Below are positions 1 through 10,173 of a DNA stretch of 64,000 bases, in pieces; the first letter of the stretch is position 1, and each line of letters opens with the position of its first letter. A program made the translations under genes and the position numbers. The notes beneath the pieces were generated by a model that saw only the letters and a list, made by a program, of their open reading frames with translations, was not told the origin of the DNA and did no database searches. The DNA comes from Thermotoga neapolitana DSM 4359. GTDB taxonomy: Bacteria > Thermotogota > Thermotogae > Thermotogales > Thermotogaceae. The stretch spans positions 1,644,729 through 1,708,728 of the forward strand of contig NC_011978.1 in assembly GCF_000018945.1 (NCBI RefSeq). Reading direction: 5' to 3'.

Positions 1-147
1 GGTGTGCTCGTTTCCATAGTCGAACGGACAGAATCCTTCCTGAACCTCTTCAACCTTTGTTCTCACAAAATCGTTGGGCCTTTTTGCCCTCTCGGTGGCT
101 ATTATGACCCATCTCTTTATTATGGGATCCTTTCTGAACTCAGCCAT
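1..147 (-). CDS. galT: Galactose-1-phosphate uridylyltransferase, N-terminal part (runs off the window)
   Basis: Only the first 49 codons are present; the gene continues beyond the left edge. The Leloir-pathway enzyme moves UMP between glucose-1-phosphate and galactose-1-phosphate. The visible start reads [20 protein letters not shown], the family's typical N-terminus, followed by a KRP segment and a CPFD motif that matches the usual CPFCxGNE region with the second Cys replaced by Asp. The ATG at 147 follows a strong GGGGGAG ribosome site and lies 12 bases after the glgA stop, so it is the last visible gene of the minus-strand operon. The assignment rests on this short N-terminus only. Confidence 0.85.
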   Translation of the reverse strand, partial: MAEFRKDPIIKRWVIIATERAKRPNDFVRTKVEEVQEGFCPFDYGNEHT

Positions 148-159
148 CTCTTCTCCCCC

Positions 160-1622
160 TCACTTTCCAACTTTGGCAAGGGCTTTTTTGTAAAGTTCCA
201 CGTACTCCTTTGCTGATCTGTCCCATGAGAGATCTGTGTTCATAGCGTTCGTCATGATCCTCTTCCAGTGTTCTTTCTCTCTGTAGTAAAAATGCAGCGC
301 TCGAGAGATGGCCTTCAAAAAATATGAAGAATCAAAGGGTTTGAAACCAAACCCGGTTCCTTCCATGGTTTGAGGATCGTATTCCTTCACCGTATCCGCA
401 AGCCCACCGGTGTACCTTACAACGGGAACTGTTCCGTATCTCATGCTGAACATCTGTCCAAGGCCACACGGTTCGTACTTGCTGGGCATGAGGAATATAT
501 CAGAGCCGGCGTATATATCTTCTGTGCCAAATCCACGTCGAACTTTATGTTCACTGAAACCTTATCTGGATACTTTTCCTGGAACTTTCTCAGAGCGCTT
601 TCGTAGTATTCATCACCCGTTCCCAGAACAACGATCTGAAGATCAAAGAGCGTGAGATAGTCCATGATGTCGAGCAGAAGGTCGAGCCCCTTCTGTGGGA
701 CGAGTCTGCTGATGAGACCTGCCACGGCAGTTTCTTTTTTCACAGGAAGTTTCAGTTCTTCCTGAAGTTTCACCTTGTTTTCCCATTTGAGTTCCAGGTG
801 ATTCACATCGTAGTTGACGTAGATTCGCCTATCTGTTGCGGGATTGTAGAGTTCGTAATCTATCCCGTTCAGGATTCCATATAGATCTTTTGATCGCATC
901 CTCAGAACTCCATCCAGTTTTTCACCGTACTCTTCCGTTTGAATCTCCTCAGCGTAGGTTGGGCTCACCGTGTTTATCACATCGCTGAATACAATCCCGC
1001 CCTTCAGGAAGTTCAGCTGACCATAAAACTCAAGACCATCGATGGAAAATACGTAATCTGGGAGACCAGAGAAAGAAAGGTACTTTGGATCGAACACACC
1101 CTGATAACCAAGGTTGTGTATGGTGAGAACTGTTGCGGTTTTGGAGAAGTACGGATCGTCCCTGTAAAGGGTCTTCAGGTAAACGGGGATGAGCGCTGTC
1201 TGCCAGTCGTTCACGTGGATGACATCGGGCTTGAGGTCGAGGTGTTTCACCAGATCCAGCGTGGCAGCAGAGAAGAATATCGACTGCTCTCCGAGATCAG
1301 GACCAGCGTAAACATCGTCGGCCGAAAAGTAGTACTCGTTCGCCACGAAGTAGGTCTTCACGTTGCTTCCAGGAAGTGTGGACTCATATATATCGAATTT
1401 TTCGCTTGTTTTCACATAGGAGGCGGAAATATCACTGGCCACCTTTTTGAGATCGTAGTCGAATTTTTCCGCGTTCTTTTCAACCAATCTGTGCTTTGGC
1501 ATCACTATAAAAACCTCTACTCCCTGCTTTTCCAGGTACTTTGGGAGCGTTCCGGCAACGTCTGCCAGACCTCCCACCTTTGCAAACGGAAACACCTCGT
1601 ATGAAACAAAGACCACTCTCAT
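160..1622 (-). pseudogene. glgA: Glycogen synthase split by a frameshift in an AT repeat
   Basis: This is a bacterial GT5 glycogen (starch) synthase that extends alpha-1,4-glucan from ADP-glucose. The N-terminal half (1622 to about 516) starts with MRVVFVSYEVFPFAKVGGLA, which contains the KVGGLADV substrate loop. The C-terminal half lies in another frame and holds the EPCGLGQ and GGLADTV motifs. The break is at 511-519, where the minus strand reads AAGATATATACGCC. Removing one AT restores the frame through IYAGSDIFLMPSKYEPCG and gives a 486-residue protein, the normal length. As written the protein ends shortly after the shift with about 25 foreign residues. The gene overlaps the upstream hydrolase by ATGA. 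The cause could be a real mutation, reversible slippage or a sequencing error. Confidence 0.85.
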
Positions 1623-2248
1623 CTTTTCACCTCCGGTTTCAGTGGTGCATCGTGTGGAAACACCAGAAGATCAACGTCTCCCACATCGGAGAGGAACCTC
1701 TTCGCATGACCTTCTTCGTACCCTTTGATTATATCATAGTAACTAAGCCTGTTAGGTATCACATCTCCCGTCACAAGTACCCTCCCCATGTTTTCCGTGT
1801 AAAGAAGGAAAGAAAGGTGTTCTCTGGCGTGCCAGGGAGTGTGAAAAACCTTCATCTTTCCATCCATGAGAACTTCGCTCCCTTTCAACGGAACAATCCT
1901 CTTCCAGGAAGATATCACCTGAGAGTAAAGTCTTCCAAGAAGAGGACCAAAGGATCGATAATTCTTTGTTGCGTAGCTTTCGTGTACATAGAAAGTCGCG
2001 TTCTCGAAAAAGATGGAGTTGAAAATGTGATCCAGGTGCAAATGAGTGAAAAAAACGTCTGTAATTTCTTCGGGTGAAACACCGATTTCTGAAAACCTCT
2101 TTTCCAGTTCATCTATCGAAGGAAGGTTTCCCGGATCTATCAGGATCTTTCTGCTTTCGTGTTCCAGATAGACTACGGTGGAGAAATGAGCGTTCAGTCT
2201 CTCCGGCACGAAGACACTACCGCCTGTGAGAAGGATTTCCATCTTCAT
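1619..2248 (-). CDS. Metallo-beta-lactamase-fold hydrolase
   Basis: This is a 209-residue MBL-fold protein. The metal-binding motif H69-x-H71-x-D73-H74 is intact, a second histidine region lies at H136 to H144 (HTPWHAREH, matching the usual HTPGHTxGH), and a TGDV motif lies near residue 160. Family members are zinc- or iron-dependent hydrolases of the glyoxalase II/MBLAC1 type; the substrate cannot be read from the sequence. The ATG at 2248 follows GGGGTGA, which overlaps the uppP stop. The stop overlaps the glgA start as ATGA, so translation of the two is probably coupled. A role in carbohydrate metabolism is not implied by anything other than position. Confidence 0.8.
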   Translation of the reverse strand: MKMEILLTGGSVFVPERLNAHFSTVVYLEHESRKILIDPGNLPSIDELEKRFSEIGVSPEEITDVFFTHLHLDHIFNSIFFENATFYVHESYATKNYRSFGPLLGRLYSQVISSWKRIVPLKGSEVLMDGKMKVFHTPWHAREHLSFLLYTENMGRVLVTGDVIPNRLSYYDIIKGYEEGHAKRFLSDVGDVDLLVFPHDAPLKPEVKR

Positions 2249-2253
2249 TCACA

Positions 2254-2964
2254 TCACCCCACAAAATAGCTCACGATCGCCACAAAAAGACAGTAGTAAG
2301 CGAACTGCCACATCTTACCGGACCTGACACTTCTTGAGAGTATGTAGAGCGCTAAAATTCCAGATAAGAAAGCAAAAAAAGGTGCTGTCAGTGAGATGTT
2401 TCCTTTTTCCATTCCCAGGATACCCGCCCCCAGGACAACCGGTATGGACATCAAAAAAGAGTACTGGAGGGCATCCTCTCTTCTGTACTTTAAAAAGAGG
2501 AGCGTCGCTATGGTGATTCCACTCCTCGAGACACCGGGAAAAAGAGCCAGTACCTGTGCCAGGCCCACCAGCGTGGCATCCAGTATGGTCATCTCTTCCA
2601 TCCTCTTCTCACCGGAGAACGAACTGGTAAACAAAAGTACGAGCGCCGTGAAGGAAAAGAAGAGTGGAAGAACAACAGGGGAAGAAAATGCTTCGTCAAC
2701 ACGACTTTCGAAAAGAACACCGAAGACACCGGCCGGTATCGTGGAGATCACAAGGTTGAGAATCACCCTCCAGTTTCTCAAACTCCTTCTTATACCTTCA
2801 AGGGCGAAAACGACAACGGCAGCGAGCGTTCCAAGATGCAATATCGCTGTTTGATAAGCGTTGAGATCCATCTTGAAAACGTGGGAAAAGAGAACCAAAT
2901 GGCCCGAACTCGAAACTGGTAAAAATTCGGTCAGTCCCTGAACGATTCCAAGTAGCATCTCCAT
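2254..2964 (-). CDS. uppP: Undecaprenyl-diphosphate phosphatase
   Basis: UppP (BacA) dephosphorylates undecaprenyl diphosphate to recycle the lipid carrier for peptidoglycan and other envelope polymers. The 236-residue protein is hydrophobic throughout, with several predicted membrane helices. It carries both family signatures: GLTEFLPVSSSGHL near the N-terminus and PGVSRSGIT near residue 143. It is slightly shorter than the E. coli enzyme. The start at 2964 has only a weak upstream purine stretch because it is packed against the end of the CBS-ACT gene, so an in-frame ATG two codons later is possible. It shares an operon with dxr and ispG, which feed polyprenyl synthesis. Confidence 0.93.
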   Translation of the reverse strand: MEMLLGIVQGLTEFLPVSSSGHLVLFSHVFKMDLNAYQTAILHLGTLAAVVVFALEGIRRSLRNWRVILNLVISTIPAGVFGVLFESRVDEAFSSPVVLPLFFSFTALVLLFTSSFSGEKRMEEMTILDATLVGLAQVLALFPGVSRSGITIATLLFLKYRREDALQYSFLMSIPVVLGAGILGMEKGNISLTAPFFAFLSGILALYILSRSVRSGKMWQFAYYCLFVAIVSYFVG

Positions 2965-2966
2965 TC

Positions 2967-3572
2967 TCAGAATCCCTCTTCTTTCTCCATGCTTTCCACT
3001 TCTATTCCGACCATTCTCAGAAGATCACGAAGCAGTTTTTCATCCTCCGTATCTACTTTCACAACGACCTCTTTTTTTCCGTCGAGCTCTCTGGCTGTGA
3101 GAATCGACAGGATGTTTATTTTACCGCTTGAGAGTGCGTCTACGAGTTTCTTCAACTCCCCGGGTCTGTCCTCCAGAGTCACAGAAAAACGGATTCCGGG
3201 CACATCCATGGCGAGCGCTTCCACCAGTGCTTCGAGAAAATCGTGAAGACTCACCGCTCCCACAACCCTGAGCTCCTCATCGACCACAGGAAGATATGGC
3301 TCCTGATGTTCCAGAAACAGAAGAAGGGCGTGGGTGATGCTATCGTTCTCGTGGATGAAGAACTCCGGAAGAGAGATCCTATCAGAAATGGGAGAGTCCA
3401 TTTCCAGATCTATCAAATCTTCTCTGTTCACAACTCCCTTGAGATGTCCTTCACTGTCTTTTACCACACACTCGTTCGTCTGGTACTGTCTCATCTTGCG
3501 AAGACACTCACCGACGGTTGCCGTCTCTTCCACAACGGGAAAGTCGTGTGTGATCCATTTTTTGATGTTCAT
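2967..3572 (-). CDS. CBS-pair and ACT domain regulatory protein
   Basis: This 201-residue protein has two CBS motifs (roughly residues 5-60 and 68-120) followed by an ACT domain (about 128-195, containing the VTLEDRPGELKKLV segment typical of ACT). CBS pairs usually bind adenosyl ligands and ACT domains bind amino acids, so it is probably a ligand sensor. No catalytic domain is attached. The start codon directly abuts the ispG stop (TGAATG), and uppP follows at once, so it is co-translated with the isoprenoid genes. I cannot name its partner or ligand. Confidence 0.8.
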   Translation of the reverse strand: MNIKKWITHDFPVVEETATVGECLRKMRQYQTNECVVKDSEGHLKGVVNREDLIDLEMDSPISDRISLPEFFIHENDSITHALLLFLEHQEPYLPVVDEELRVVGAVSLHDFLEALVEALAMDVPGIRFSVTLEDRPGELKKLVDALSSGKINILSILTARELDGKKEVVVKVDTEDEKLLRDLLRMVGIEVESMEKEEGF

Positions 3573-4604
3573 TCAATCCACCTCCTTCAAGAGTTCATCT
3601 ATGTAAAACCTCAGGCGATCGATGACCCTCTCCTTCGGAACTTTTTCCATTATCTTCCCTTTCACGAATATCACCGCACCATCCTTCAAACCCGCTACAC
3701 CCAGATCGGCATCCTTTCCCTCACCGATACCGTTCACAACACATCCCATAACCGCCACCTTCAGGTTCCTGTTGATGTGAAAAAGGCTGCTTTCAACTTT
3801 TTGTGCCAGTTCTTCAACGTCTATCTCGGCCCTTCCACATGTGGGACACGCTATCACTTCCAGGCCCTCTCTCAGTCCGAGGGATATCAGGATTTTCTTC
3901 CCCACGATCACCTCTCGGACGGGATCTCCGGCTATCGATACCCTTATCGTGTCTCCGATTCCCTTCAGCAGAAGATAACCAATGGCAATCGAAGACTTCA
4001 CAACAGCGGTTTCCGCAACCCCCGCTTCCGTCACACCGAGGTGTATGGGATAATCCACTCTTTCGGCAATATACTCGTTTGCTCTTATCGTCTCAAGAAC
4101 GTTCGAACTCTTCACGGACACGACGATATCGTAGAAACCTTCCATTTCGAGGGCCCTCACTTCTTCGAGAGCAGACTCTGCCAGGTCCTTCCATCTTTCT
4201 GATGTCCTGTGTTTCAGTGACCCAACGTTCGCCCCAACGCGGATGGGTACACCGTACTCCTTCGCTACACTGACCACATCCCTCAAACGTTCTTTGCTCA
4301 TGTTCCCCGGATTTATTCTTATTTTGTCCGCACCGTTTTTCACGGAAAGGATCGCAAGCTTGTAATCAAACTGTATATCCGCCACCACGGGAATGGAAAC
4401 TTTCTCTTTTATTTTCCTGATCGCCTTTGCATCCTCTTCATCCTGGACGGCCACGCGCACGATTTCGCATCCCGCTTCTTCGAGTCGCTTTATCTGAAGC
4501 ACGGTTCTTTCCACATCCGATGTCTTCGTTGTGGTCATCGACTGTACACTCACCGGGGCTCCTCCACCTATCGTCACCCTTCCAACCCTGACGGACCTTC
4601 TCAT
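3573..4604 (-). CDS. ispG: 4-hydroxy-3-methylbut-2-en-1-yl diphosphate synthase
   Basis: IspG (GcpE) converts MEcPP to HMBPP with a [4Fe-4S] cluster, the penultimate step of the MEP isoprenoid pathway. The 343-residue protein opens with a [10 protein letters not shown] motif. The cluster ligands are visible as C253 and C256 (CPTCGR) and C288 (MGCVVNG), followed by E295, which corresponds to the fourth ligand in the E. coli enzyme. The start overlaps the rseP stop as ATGA. It sits one gene away from dxr, so two enzymes of the same pathway are in one transcript. Confidence 0.96.
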   Translation of the reverse strand: MRRSVRVGRVTIGGGAPVSVQSMTTTKTSDVERTVLQIKRLEEAGCEIVRVAVQDEEDAKAIRKIKEKVSIPVVADIQFDYKLAILSVKNGADKIRINPGNMSKERLRDVVSVAKEYGVPIRVGANVGSLKHRTSERWKDLAESALEEVRALEMEGFYDIVVSVKSSNVLETIRANEYIAERVDYPIHLGVTEAGVAETAVVKSSIAIGYLLLKGIGDTIRVSIAGDPVREVIVGKKILISLGLREGLEVIACPTCGRAEIDVEELAQKVESSLFHINRNLKVAVMGCVVNGIGEGKDADLGVAGLKDGAVIFVKGKIMEKVPKERVIDRLRFYIDELLKEVD

Positions 4605-6082
4605 ATTCCCATCAACCTTCCTATGTCGAGGAACGTGATGTAAAGGAAAAGAACCATGAGGAGTATGAAACCAATAAAGTGAATGATGTTTTCAATCTGT
4701 GGATCCAGTCTCTTTCTGGTCACCATCTCCACGAGTGAGAAAACGATCCTGCCACCATCGAGTGCGGGAAGCGGAAGAAGATTCAGAACTCCCAGGCTGA
4801 TCGTTATGATGGCTACAACGGTGAGTATGGCCTCCATACCGCTCTTAGAAGCCTGTCCGATCACTCCCGCAAGCCCCACCACACCGACTATCTGACCCGT
4901 CTGAACGTTTCGGAAAAAGTTCTTCAAAGAAGAGGCCGTTGCCCAGAGTACGTAGTTACATGCTTTCACCGAAAGGCTCACAGTTTCCACAAAATTTTCA
5001 GGTCTGTAGCGCGGCACCTCGTTTTCTAGAACACCGGGGGTTTCCAAAACCGTCTTCAAAGAACTAGTGTCGATCTGCACTTTGATCAACTTTCCTGCCC
5101 TTTCCACCGTCACATCTACCGTACCTGAAAGCCCTCTCCACCACTCAACATTTTCTCCCTGAACACTCAGCATCAAAACCCTATCACCAAGGGTCAACCT
5201 CTGATAGAGTACTATCAAATCCTGCCAGCTGTCTATCTTCTGGCCCTCGACCTCAACGATTCTGTCTCCCCGCTGGAAAACAGAGAAATCTTCCTTGAAG
5301 ATGGGAGCAAGACCCGCAAAGGAGATACCGATCATGTATCGCTTTGGTATCTCGTTGAACTGTTTCAGGATGCCTTTGACCGTGCCACCTTCGAACCCCA
5401 AAGTGACGTACTCGTTCACGTAGTCCTTCAGGATGGAGAGGTCCGGGTTTCCGTTGACTGAAACGAGTTTTCCTTCTGGTCTTCCCTCGGCACTTTCCAG
5501 AACGATTTCGTAGGTTTCAGGGTACATCCTGGGCACGATTCGAATCGGCACTTTCTTTCCGTCTCTGACGACCACCAGTTCCACGGGAAGTCCTTTCTGG
5601 ATCTCCTCGGATATGATAGCGGTATCGAAGGCGATCCTTCCGTTCACAGAGTATATGATATCTCCTCCCATGAGCCCTGCCTCTTCTGCGGGGCTGTTCG
5701 GAAGGACCTCTCCCACACCCGGTAGGGCAATTCCCCAGTGGAGCGTTATGGGAAGAAAAAGAACATATCCCGCAACGATGGAAAAAAGAGGACCTGCCAG
5801 GGTTATCAGAAGTCTCTGCCACGCTGGTTTGGCGTAGAAACTCTTTTCTCTTTCTTCCACTACCTCCTCTCCTTCTTCGCCCAGCATCCTCACGTATCCA
5901 CCTATCGGGAAGACGTTGAACCTGAAGGTGGTTTCCTTTCCTTTCACAGAGAAAACTCTGGGTCCAAATCCCAGAGCAAACTCCAGGACCTTCACTTTGA
6001 AAATTCTTGCAAAAAGGTAGTGTCCAAGTTCGTGAACCATGATCACACCGGTGAGTATCAGGATGAAATAGATGACAACCAT
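4601..6082 (-). CDS. rseP: Site-2 protease family intramembrane metalloprotease
   Basis: This is an RseP-type site-2 protease that cuts transmembrane substrates, typically anti-sigma factors or signal peptides. The zinc-binding HELGH motif (H17, E18, H21) lies in the first membrane helix and the LDG motif (LPALDGGR) lies in the C-terminal membrane region. Between them are two PDZ-like domains; one contains a [18 protein letters not shown] segment. At 493 residues it is somewhat longer than E. coli RseP. The start overlaps the end of dxr by 25 bases; the distance from the start to HELGH fits the family. The rseP-dxr-ispG-uppP grouping is common in bacteria. Its substrate here is unknown. Confidence 0.93.
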   Translation of the reverse strand: MVVIYFILILTGVIMVHELGHYLFARIFKVKVLEFALGFGPRVFSVKGKETTFRFNVFPIGGYVRMLGEEGEEVVEEREKSFYAKPAWQRLLITLAGPLFSIVAGYVLFLPITLHWGIALPGVGEVLPNSPAEEAGLMGGDIIYSVNGRIAFDTAIISEEIQKGLPVELVVVRDGKKVPIRIVPRMYPETYEIVLESAEGRPEGKLVSVNGNPDLSILKDYVNEYVTLGFEGGTVKGILKQFNEIPKRYMIGISFAGLAPIFKEDFSVFQRGDRIVEVEGQKIDSWQDLIVLYQRLTLGDRVLMLSVQGENVEWWRGLSGTVDVTVERAGKLIKVQIDTSSLKTVLETPGVLENEVPRYRPENFVETVSLSVKACNYVLWATASSLKNFFRNVQTGQIVGVVGLAGVIGQASKSGMEAILTVVAIITISLGVLNLLPLPALDGGRIVFSLVEMVTRKRLDPQIENIIHFIGFILLMVLFLYITFLDIGRLMGI

Positions 6083-7185
6083 TCTGTCACCCTTTCTGCG
6101 ATTTTTCGCGCTTCATCGTGGATCTGTTCCACTTCTTCCAGGTTCTCCGGCTCCGGATATCCGTCGATCCTCTCAAGAGTTCTTTCTATGACCCTGTGTA
6201 TTCCTCCAAACTTTATTTTACCCTTCAAGAACGCGTCAACTGCCACTTCGTCTGCTGCATTGAAGGCCGTTCTGAGGGCGTAGGAGTCTTTTATCTGATT
6301 CAGTAAAAAGAAAGCCGGGTATCTTTCCGGGTTTACTGGATCGAAAGAGATTTTCATCGTCTCGAGGGAAAAAGATCCAAGGGCAGCACGCTTTGGATAG
6401 AGAAGAGAATAACTTATGGGAATCCTCATGTCAGGCGGTGAGAACACCATCTTCACATTCCCGTCAGGCAGTATAACAACCCCATGAACCAGTCCCTCTC
6501 TGTGTATTTTCACATCTATCTTCTCGAAGGGAAGATCGAAGAGTTCCATCGCTTCCAGAACTTCAAAAGCCTTGTTCACCATAGTGGCGGAATCCACCGT
6601 GATGCGTGCCCCCATGCTCCAGACGGGATGTTTCAGCACGTCGTTTGGTGTTGCAGTCTCTATCTTTTCCAGATCCCAATCCCTGAGCGCACCACCCGAT
6701 GCCGTCAGAACGATTTTCTGAACATCCGGTTCGATTACCTGGAATATCGCACTATGTTCGCTATCCACGGGAATCAGTTCGACACTTTTTTCCTTCAACT
6801 TCCTCTTCACAAGGAACCCCCCACATACGAGAGATTCCTTGTTCGCAAGACAGACCCTTCTTGAGTGCTCCAGAGCGGCCAGAACGGCCCTCAACCCGCT
6901 GAAACCAGAAACCGCCACCATCGTGATATCTGGCTTCAGCGCTTCCATCATATCCTCCAGCGCATGAGGCCCCTTCCAGACCTTCGCACTGCACTCAAAA
7001 GAAACATCACCGGTAACTACCACGTTTTCCACTTGAAATTCTTTCACAATCTTTTTTGCCAGTTCCACGTTCGTGTGAAAGGAGATCCCCACGAGTCGAA
7101 TGCCCTCTATCTTTCTCAAAACATCAAGCGTCTGTGTTCCTATGGAGCCCGTTACTCCCAGTATCACAAGGGTTCTCTCTTCCAT
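6058..7185 (-). CDS. dxr: 1-deoxy-D-xylulose 5-phosphate reductoisomerase
   Basis: Dxr makes MEP from DXP with NADPH and a divalent metal, the first committed step of the non-mevalonate isoprenoid pathway. The 375-residue protein has the N-terminal NADPH loop GVTGSIGTQ, the conserved NKES segment, [11 protein letters not shown] in the metal site and the [16 protein letters not shown] motif. The start overlaps the thiamine pyrophosphokinase gene by 22 bases, with AGGAGG about 15 bases upstream, which is a long spacing. No upstream in-frame start fits better. Confidence 0.96.
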   Translation of the reverse strand: MEERTLVILGVTGSIGTQTLDVLRKIEGIRLVGISFHTNVELAKKIVKEFQVENVVVTGDVSFECSAKVWKGPHALEDMMEALKPDITMVAVSGFSGLRAVLAALEHSRRVCLANKESLVCGGFLVKRKLKEKSVELIPVDSEHSAIFQVIEPDVQKIVLTASGGALRDWDLEKIETATPNDVLKHPVWSMGARITVDSATMVNKAFEVLEAMELFDLPFEKIDVKIHREGLVHGVVILPDGNVKMVFSPPDMRIPISYSLLYPKRAALGSFSLETMKISFDPVNPERYPAFFLLNQIKDSYALRTAFNAADEVAVDAFLKGKIKFGGIHRVIERTLERIDGYPEPENLEEVEQIHDEARKIAERVTEWLSSISS

Positions 7186-7772
7186 CTGAAGAAGATCACA
7201 CCTCCTTTTTTAACCTCTATCTCAACCTCACTGGACACCGCTTCGTTGCTCACGCCGTACGGCTTTACAACAGGCATTTTTGCATCTTCCAGGGTATATT
7301 TGAATCCCCTGAGACTCACCCCTTCCGCATCAGCACCGAGTGGGAGTATGGACCACTTTTCTCCTGGCCTGGCGAAAAGAACCTTTTTTCCCTCCACGTA
7401 GCCAATCGTTAGATTTTCCGACTCAAGCACGGTGTTTTTGAAACGTTTCAGCAAATAGAAGAGGGCAAGGATCATATCCAGGCGGTCACCCTGCCATCCG
7501 AAGACAATCTTTTCTTCACTTTCAAACTGTTGAAGTGCAAGTTCCAGGTCTATTTCGTCCTTTTCTTCTGGAAACAGTTTCATCATCACACCGTGTTTTT
7601 TCAGCCACTCCATCGTTTCTTCTGATACCGAATCGGCATCCCCGACGAAAACGTCGGGAACGATGTTTTTCGATCTCAAAAAGTTCGCCCCACCATCCAC
7701 GGCTACAATCCTGTCACATTTTGAGAGATCGATTCTTTCATCGTAGCGACCGTTCGCAAATATACACACCAT
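7164..7772 (-). CDS. Thiamine pyrophosphokinase
   Basis: This 202-residue protein matches the thiamine diphosphokinase family, which transfers pyrophosphate from ATP to thiamine. Visible motifs are [10 protein letters not shown], then [11 protein letters not shown], then [14 protein letters not shown], which corresponds to the family's KDxTDxxxAL segment, and a later GGxxGR-like GWQGDRLD. The ATG at 7772 is preceded by GAGGAGG with good spacing. It is the promoter-proximal gene of the long minus-strand operon and is divergent from ogt. No other thiamine genes are nearby. Confidence 0.85.
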   Translation of the reverse strand: MVCIFANGRYDERIDLSKCDRIVAVDGGANFLRSKNIVPDVFVGDADSVSEETMEWLKKHGVMMKLFPEEKDEIDLELALQQFESEEKIVFGWQGDRLDMILALFYLLKRFKNTVLESENLTIGYVEGKKVLFARPGEKWSILPLGADAEGVSLRGFKYTLEDAKMPVVKPYGVSNEAVSSEVEIEVKKGGVIFFRWKREPL

Positions 7773-7797
7773 TCATGGAGTCCTCCTCGAACGAGCC

Positions 7798-7806
7798 TGT
7801 TATAAT
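7798..7806 (+). promoter_or_regulatory. Extended -10 promoter for ogt
   Basis: The plus strand reads TGTTATAAT, a TGn plus perfect TATAAT. No recognisable -35 lies 17 bases upstream, as expected for extended -10 promoters. The predicted start of transcription is about 20 bases before the ogt ATG. Confidence 0.6.
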
Positions 7807-7831
7807 TCTATCAGGAGGTGGTGATTTTTTC

Positions 7832-8245
7832 ATGAAAGATCTTCCCGGAAACATCTCCGTTCGTGTTGAGAACGGAAAGGTGGTCGAAATAAAACTGGGA
7901 AGCGATGAATCAAACTGCCCACCGAAAGTGAAGAAAGAACTGGAAGAGTACTTTTCTGGCAAAAGAAAAGAGTTTTCTTTCCCGGTTGAAATCAGGGGAA
8001 CTTCCTTTCAAAAGAAGGTTTGGGAAGAAGTGAGAAAGATTCCATACGGTGAGACACGAACCTACAGAGAGATCGCAGAAAAACTCAACACCTCTCCACG
8101 AGCCGTTGGACAGGCCCTTGCGAAAAATCCTCTTCCCCTCTACATACCGTGTCACCGGGTAGTTTCAAAACGAGGGTTAGGAGGGTTCAGTGCCGGTCTT
8201 GAATGGAAGAGATTTCTGATCGATCTGGAGCGAGGTAGTCGATGA
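7832..8245 (+). CDS. ogt: Methylated-DNA--protein-cysteine methyltransferase
   Basis: This suicide DNA-repair protein removes alkyl groups from O6-alkylguanine. The 137-residue product carries the active-site signature IPCHRV, the helix-turn-helix region (GETRTYREIAEKLNTSPRAV) and the Arg finger within that region. I chose the ATG at 7832 because AGGAGGTGGTGA stands directly upstream; the open frame extends further 5' but only into the promoter. Its stop overlaps the next gene as ATGA. Confidence 0.93.
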   Translation: MKDLPGNISVRVENGKVVEIKLGSDESNCPPKVKKELEEYFSGKRKEFSFPVEIRGTSFQKKVWEEVRKIPYGETRTYREIAEKLNTSPRAVGQALAKNPLPLYIPCHRVVSKRGLGGFSAGLEWKRFLIDLERGSR

Positions 8246-10173
8246 GGAAGTTCTTTGTGTCTTTTTTGATCTCTGCCGCTTTTGTCTTCTCAACACTCTG
8301 GGGGCTTTACTTCCTTTTCACGAAAGATCTACCACCGCCTGAAAGCAGGCTTGTTCCGACTTTCAGGGTATTCTACAGTGACGGAACACCACTTTTCATT
8401 TCCAGAAACGTCTGGATAGATCTTTCGAACGTGCCGGAGAGTTTCGTAAACCTTCTTTTGACTTCTGAGGACGAAGATTTCTACAGGCATCCCGGGTTCG
8501 ATTTGAAGGGTTTCATAAGGGCAATTCTGGTGGATATAAAGACCCTGAGTTTTTCACAGGGAGGAAGCACTCTCACCCAGCAACTTGCAAGGACTCTTTA
8601 TCTTTCCACGGACAAATCCATCGTCAGAAAACTGAAGGAGATTTTCATCTCGTTCTGGCTCGAACGAACGAGAACAAAAGATGAAATCCTGGAGATGTAC
8701 ATAAACTCTGTTTACATGGGAAACGGAATCTACGGATTTCAAACAGCAGCACTCTATTACTTCGGGAAGAACCTGTGGGAACTCTCCGAACCAGAAATGG
8801 CCGTCCTTGTTGCTCTGATCAAGTCTCCTGAAAACTTCAACCCCGAAAAGAACCCAGAAGTTTCCAAAAAAAGAGCAAAGATCGTACTTGAAAGGATGCT
8901 TTCGGAGGGAAAGATCGATCAACAAACGTACCAGAGATATGTCGAAGAGCTCTCAGAACTGAAATTCCAGGTGCACTGGCTCACAGTGGATGAGGAGCTT
9001 TTCTGGAGGATCGTGAGGGAAGCCCAGAGGGCAGGTTTTGATCTGAACGAACTGAGGCACGGCTACAAGGTGTTTCTCACGCTGGACAGAGATTTGCAGG
9101 AACGGGTCTTCAACATCATCCAGGACGAAAAGACAGCCTTCGTTGCCGTGAAGACGAAGACGGGCGAGATAGTGGCCTATCGGGGAATCGGTATCGAATA
9201 TGGAACGGGCTGGAGACAGGTGGGATCCGCCATAAAACCACTGTATTACTACTACGCCCTCCTGAAAGGAATGAATCCTTCGAATCTTTTGATCGACCTT
9301 CCTGTCAGGGTGGGAAACTGGGAACCGGAGAATTTCGATGAAAAATACAGGGGGATGGTCAGTCTCGAGGAGGCCATCGTGGAGTCCAGAAACATCCCTT
9401 CCGTGCTGCTGTACTCTCATATTCAACCGGAGAACGCGAAAACTTTCATCACAGAAACATTGAAACTGAGATCCAGATATCCGGACGACCTCACCGCCGC
9501 CCTGGGAACCGTTGAAACGTCCCCAGAAGAACTGGTGAAAGCGTATTCGGCAGTGTTCAACGGAGGTGTTGTCCTTCAGCCCTACATCATAGATAGAGTA
9601 GTGGACCGAAACGGGAGAGTCGTTTACAGGGGGTATCCAAAGGTCGTATCGATCGTACCATCTTTCGTGAGAACACCACAGGAAGCGAGCGAGATCATGA
9701 AGTGGATCATGAAAGAAGTCGTGGAAAGAGGGACGGGTGTTCGAGCAAGAATCCCGGGAAAGACAGTGGCAGGAAAGACGGGAACGGCAGAAAACAACGC
9801 CTGGTTCATAGGAGGAGATGATGAGTACGTAGCTGCCCTGGTGAAGGATGGAAAGGATCTTCTTGGCGGAAGAGACAGTGCCCCCGTCTGGAAAGAGATC
9901 GTGTCAGACTGGAAGAACTTCAAAGGCCTTCTCACGTACAGAGAAGTGCACGGTGAAAAGAAACTTGTGATCGACGATCAAATCGTAAGTTACATCAATT
10001 ACAACAGGCTTGTTGAACTTTTGAACGAAGGAAGTGTTGGACTGGAAAGGATCGTGGAAATCCTCAAATTTATGGACTACAATCATCAAATAGAGTTTCT
10101 TTCAAAAGTAAACGCAGTAGATCCGGTTCTATCCCTCGAAATCTGGAAGAAATTTCTGAAGGAAGGGGGATGA
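8242..10173 (+). CDS. Class A penicillin-binding protein (PBP1A type)
   Basis: This is a bifunctional peptidoglycan synthase. After a membrane anchor (about residues 5-27) comes a GT51 glycosyltransferase domain with EDEDFYRHPGFD and GGSTLTQQLARTLYLS. The transpeptidase domain has SxxK at S329-K332 (GSAIKP), an SRN motif (VESRNIP) and KTG at 512-514 (GKTGTAENN). At 643 residues it is short for a class A PBP and has about 65 residues after the transpeptidase. It is translationally coupled to ogt and followed after three bases by the PK-C protein; neither neighbour has an evident cell-wall role. Confidence 0.93.
   Translation: MRKFFVSFLISAAFVFSTLWGLYFLFTKDLPPPESRLVPTFRVFYSDGTPLFISRNVWIDLSNVPESFVNLLLTSEDEDFYRHPGFDLKGFIRAILVDIKTLSFSQGGSTLTQQLARTLYLSTDKSIVRKLKEIFISFWLERTRTKDEILEMYINSVYMGNGIYGFQTAALYYFGKNLWELSEPEMAVLVALIKSPENFNPEKNPEVSKKRAKIVLERMLSEGKIDQQTYQRYVEELSELKFQVHWLTVDEELFWRIVREAQRAGFDLNELRHGYKVFLTLDRDLQERVFNIIQDEKTAFVAVKTKTGEIVAYRGIGIEYGTGWRQVGSAIKPLYYYYALLKGMNPSNLLIDLPVRVGNWEPENFDEKYRGMVSLEEAIVESRNIPSVLLYSHIQPENAKTFITETLKLRSRYPDDLTAALGTVETSPEELVKAYSAVFNGGVVLQPYIIDRVVDRNGRVVYRGYPKVVSIVPSFVRTPQEASEIMKWIMKEVVERGTGVRARIPGKTVAGKTGTAENNAWFIGGDDEYVAALVKDGKDLLGGRDSAPVWKEIVSDWKNFKGLLTYREVHGEKKLVIDDQIVSYINYNRLVELLNEGSVGLERIVEILKFMDYNHQIEFLSKVNAVDPVLSLEIWKKFLKEGG

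Noticed and set aside
3243-4202. A 319-codon open frame on the plus strand opposite CBS-ACT and ispG
   Set aside because: It mirrors the codon pattern of ispG and has a His/Phe-rich, motif-free translation.
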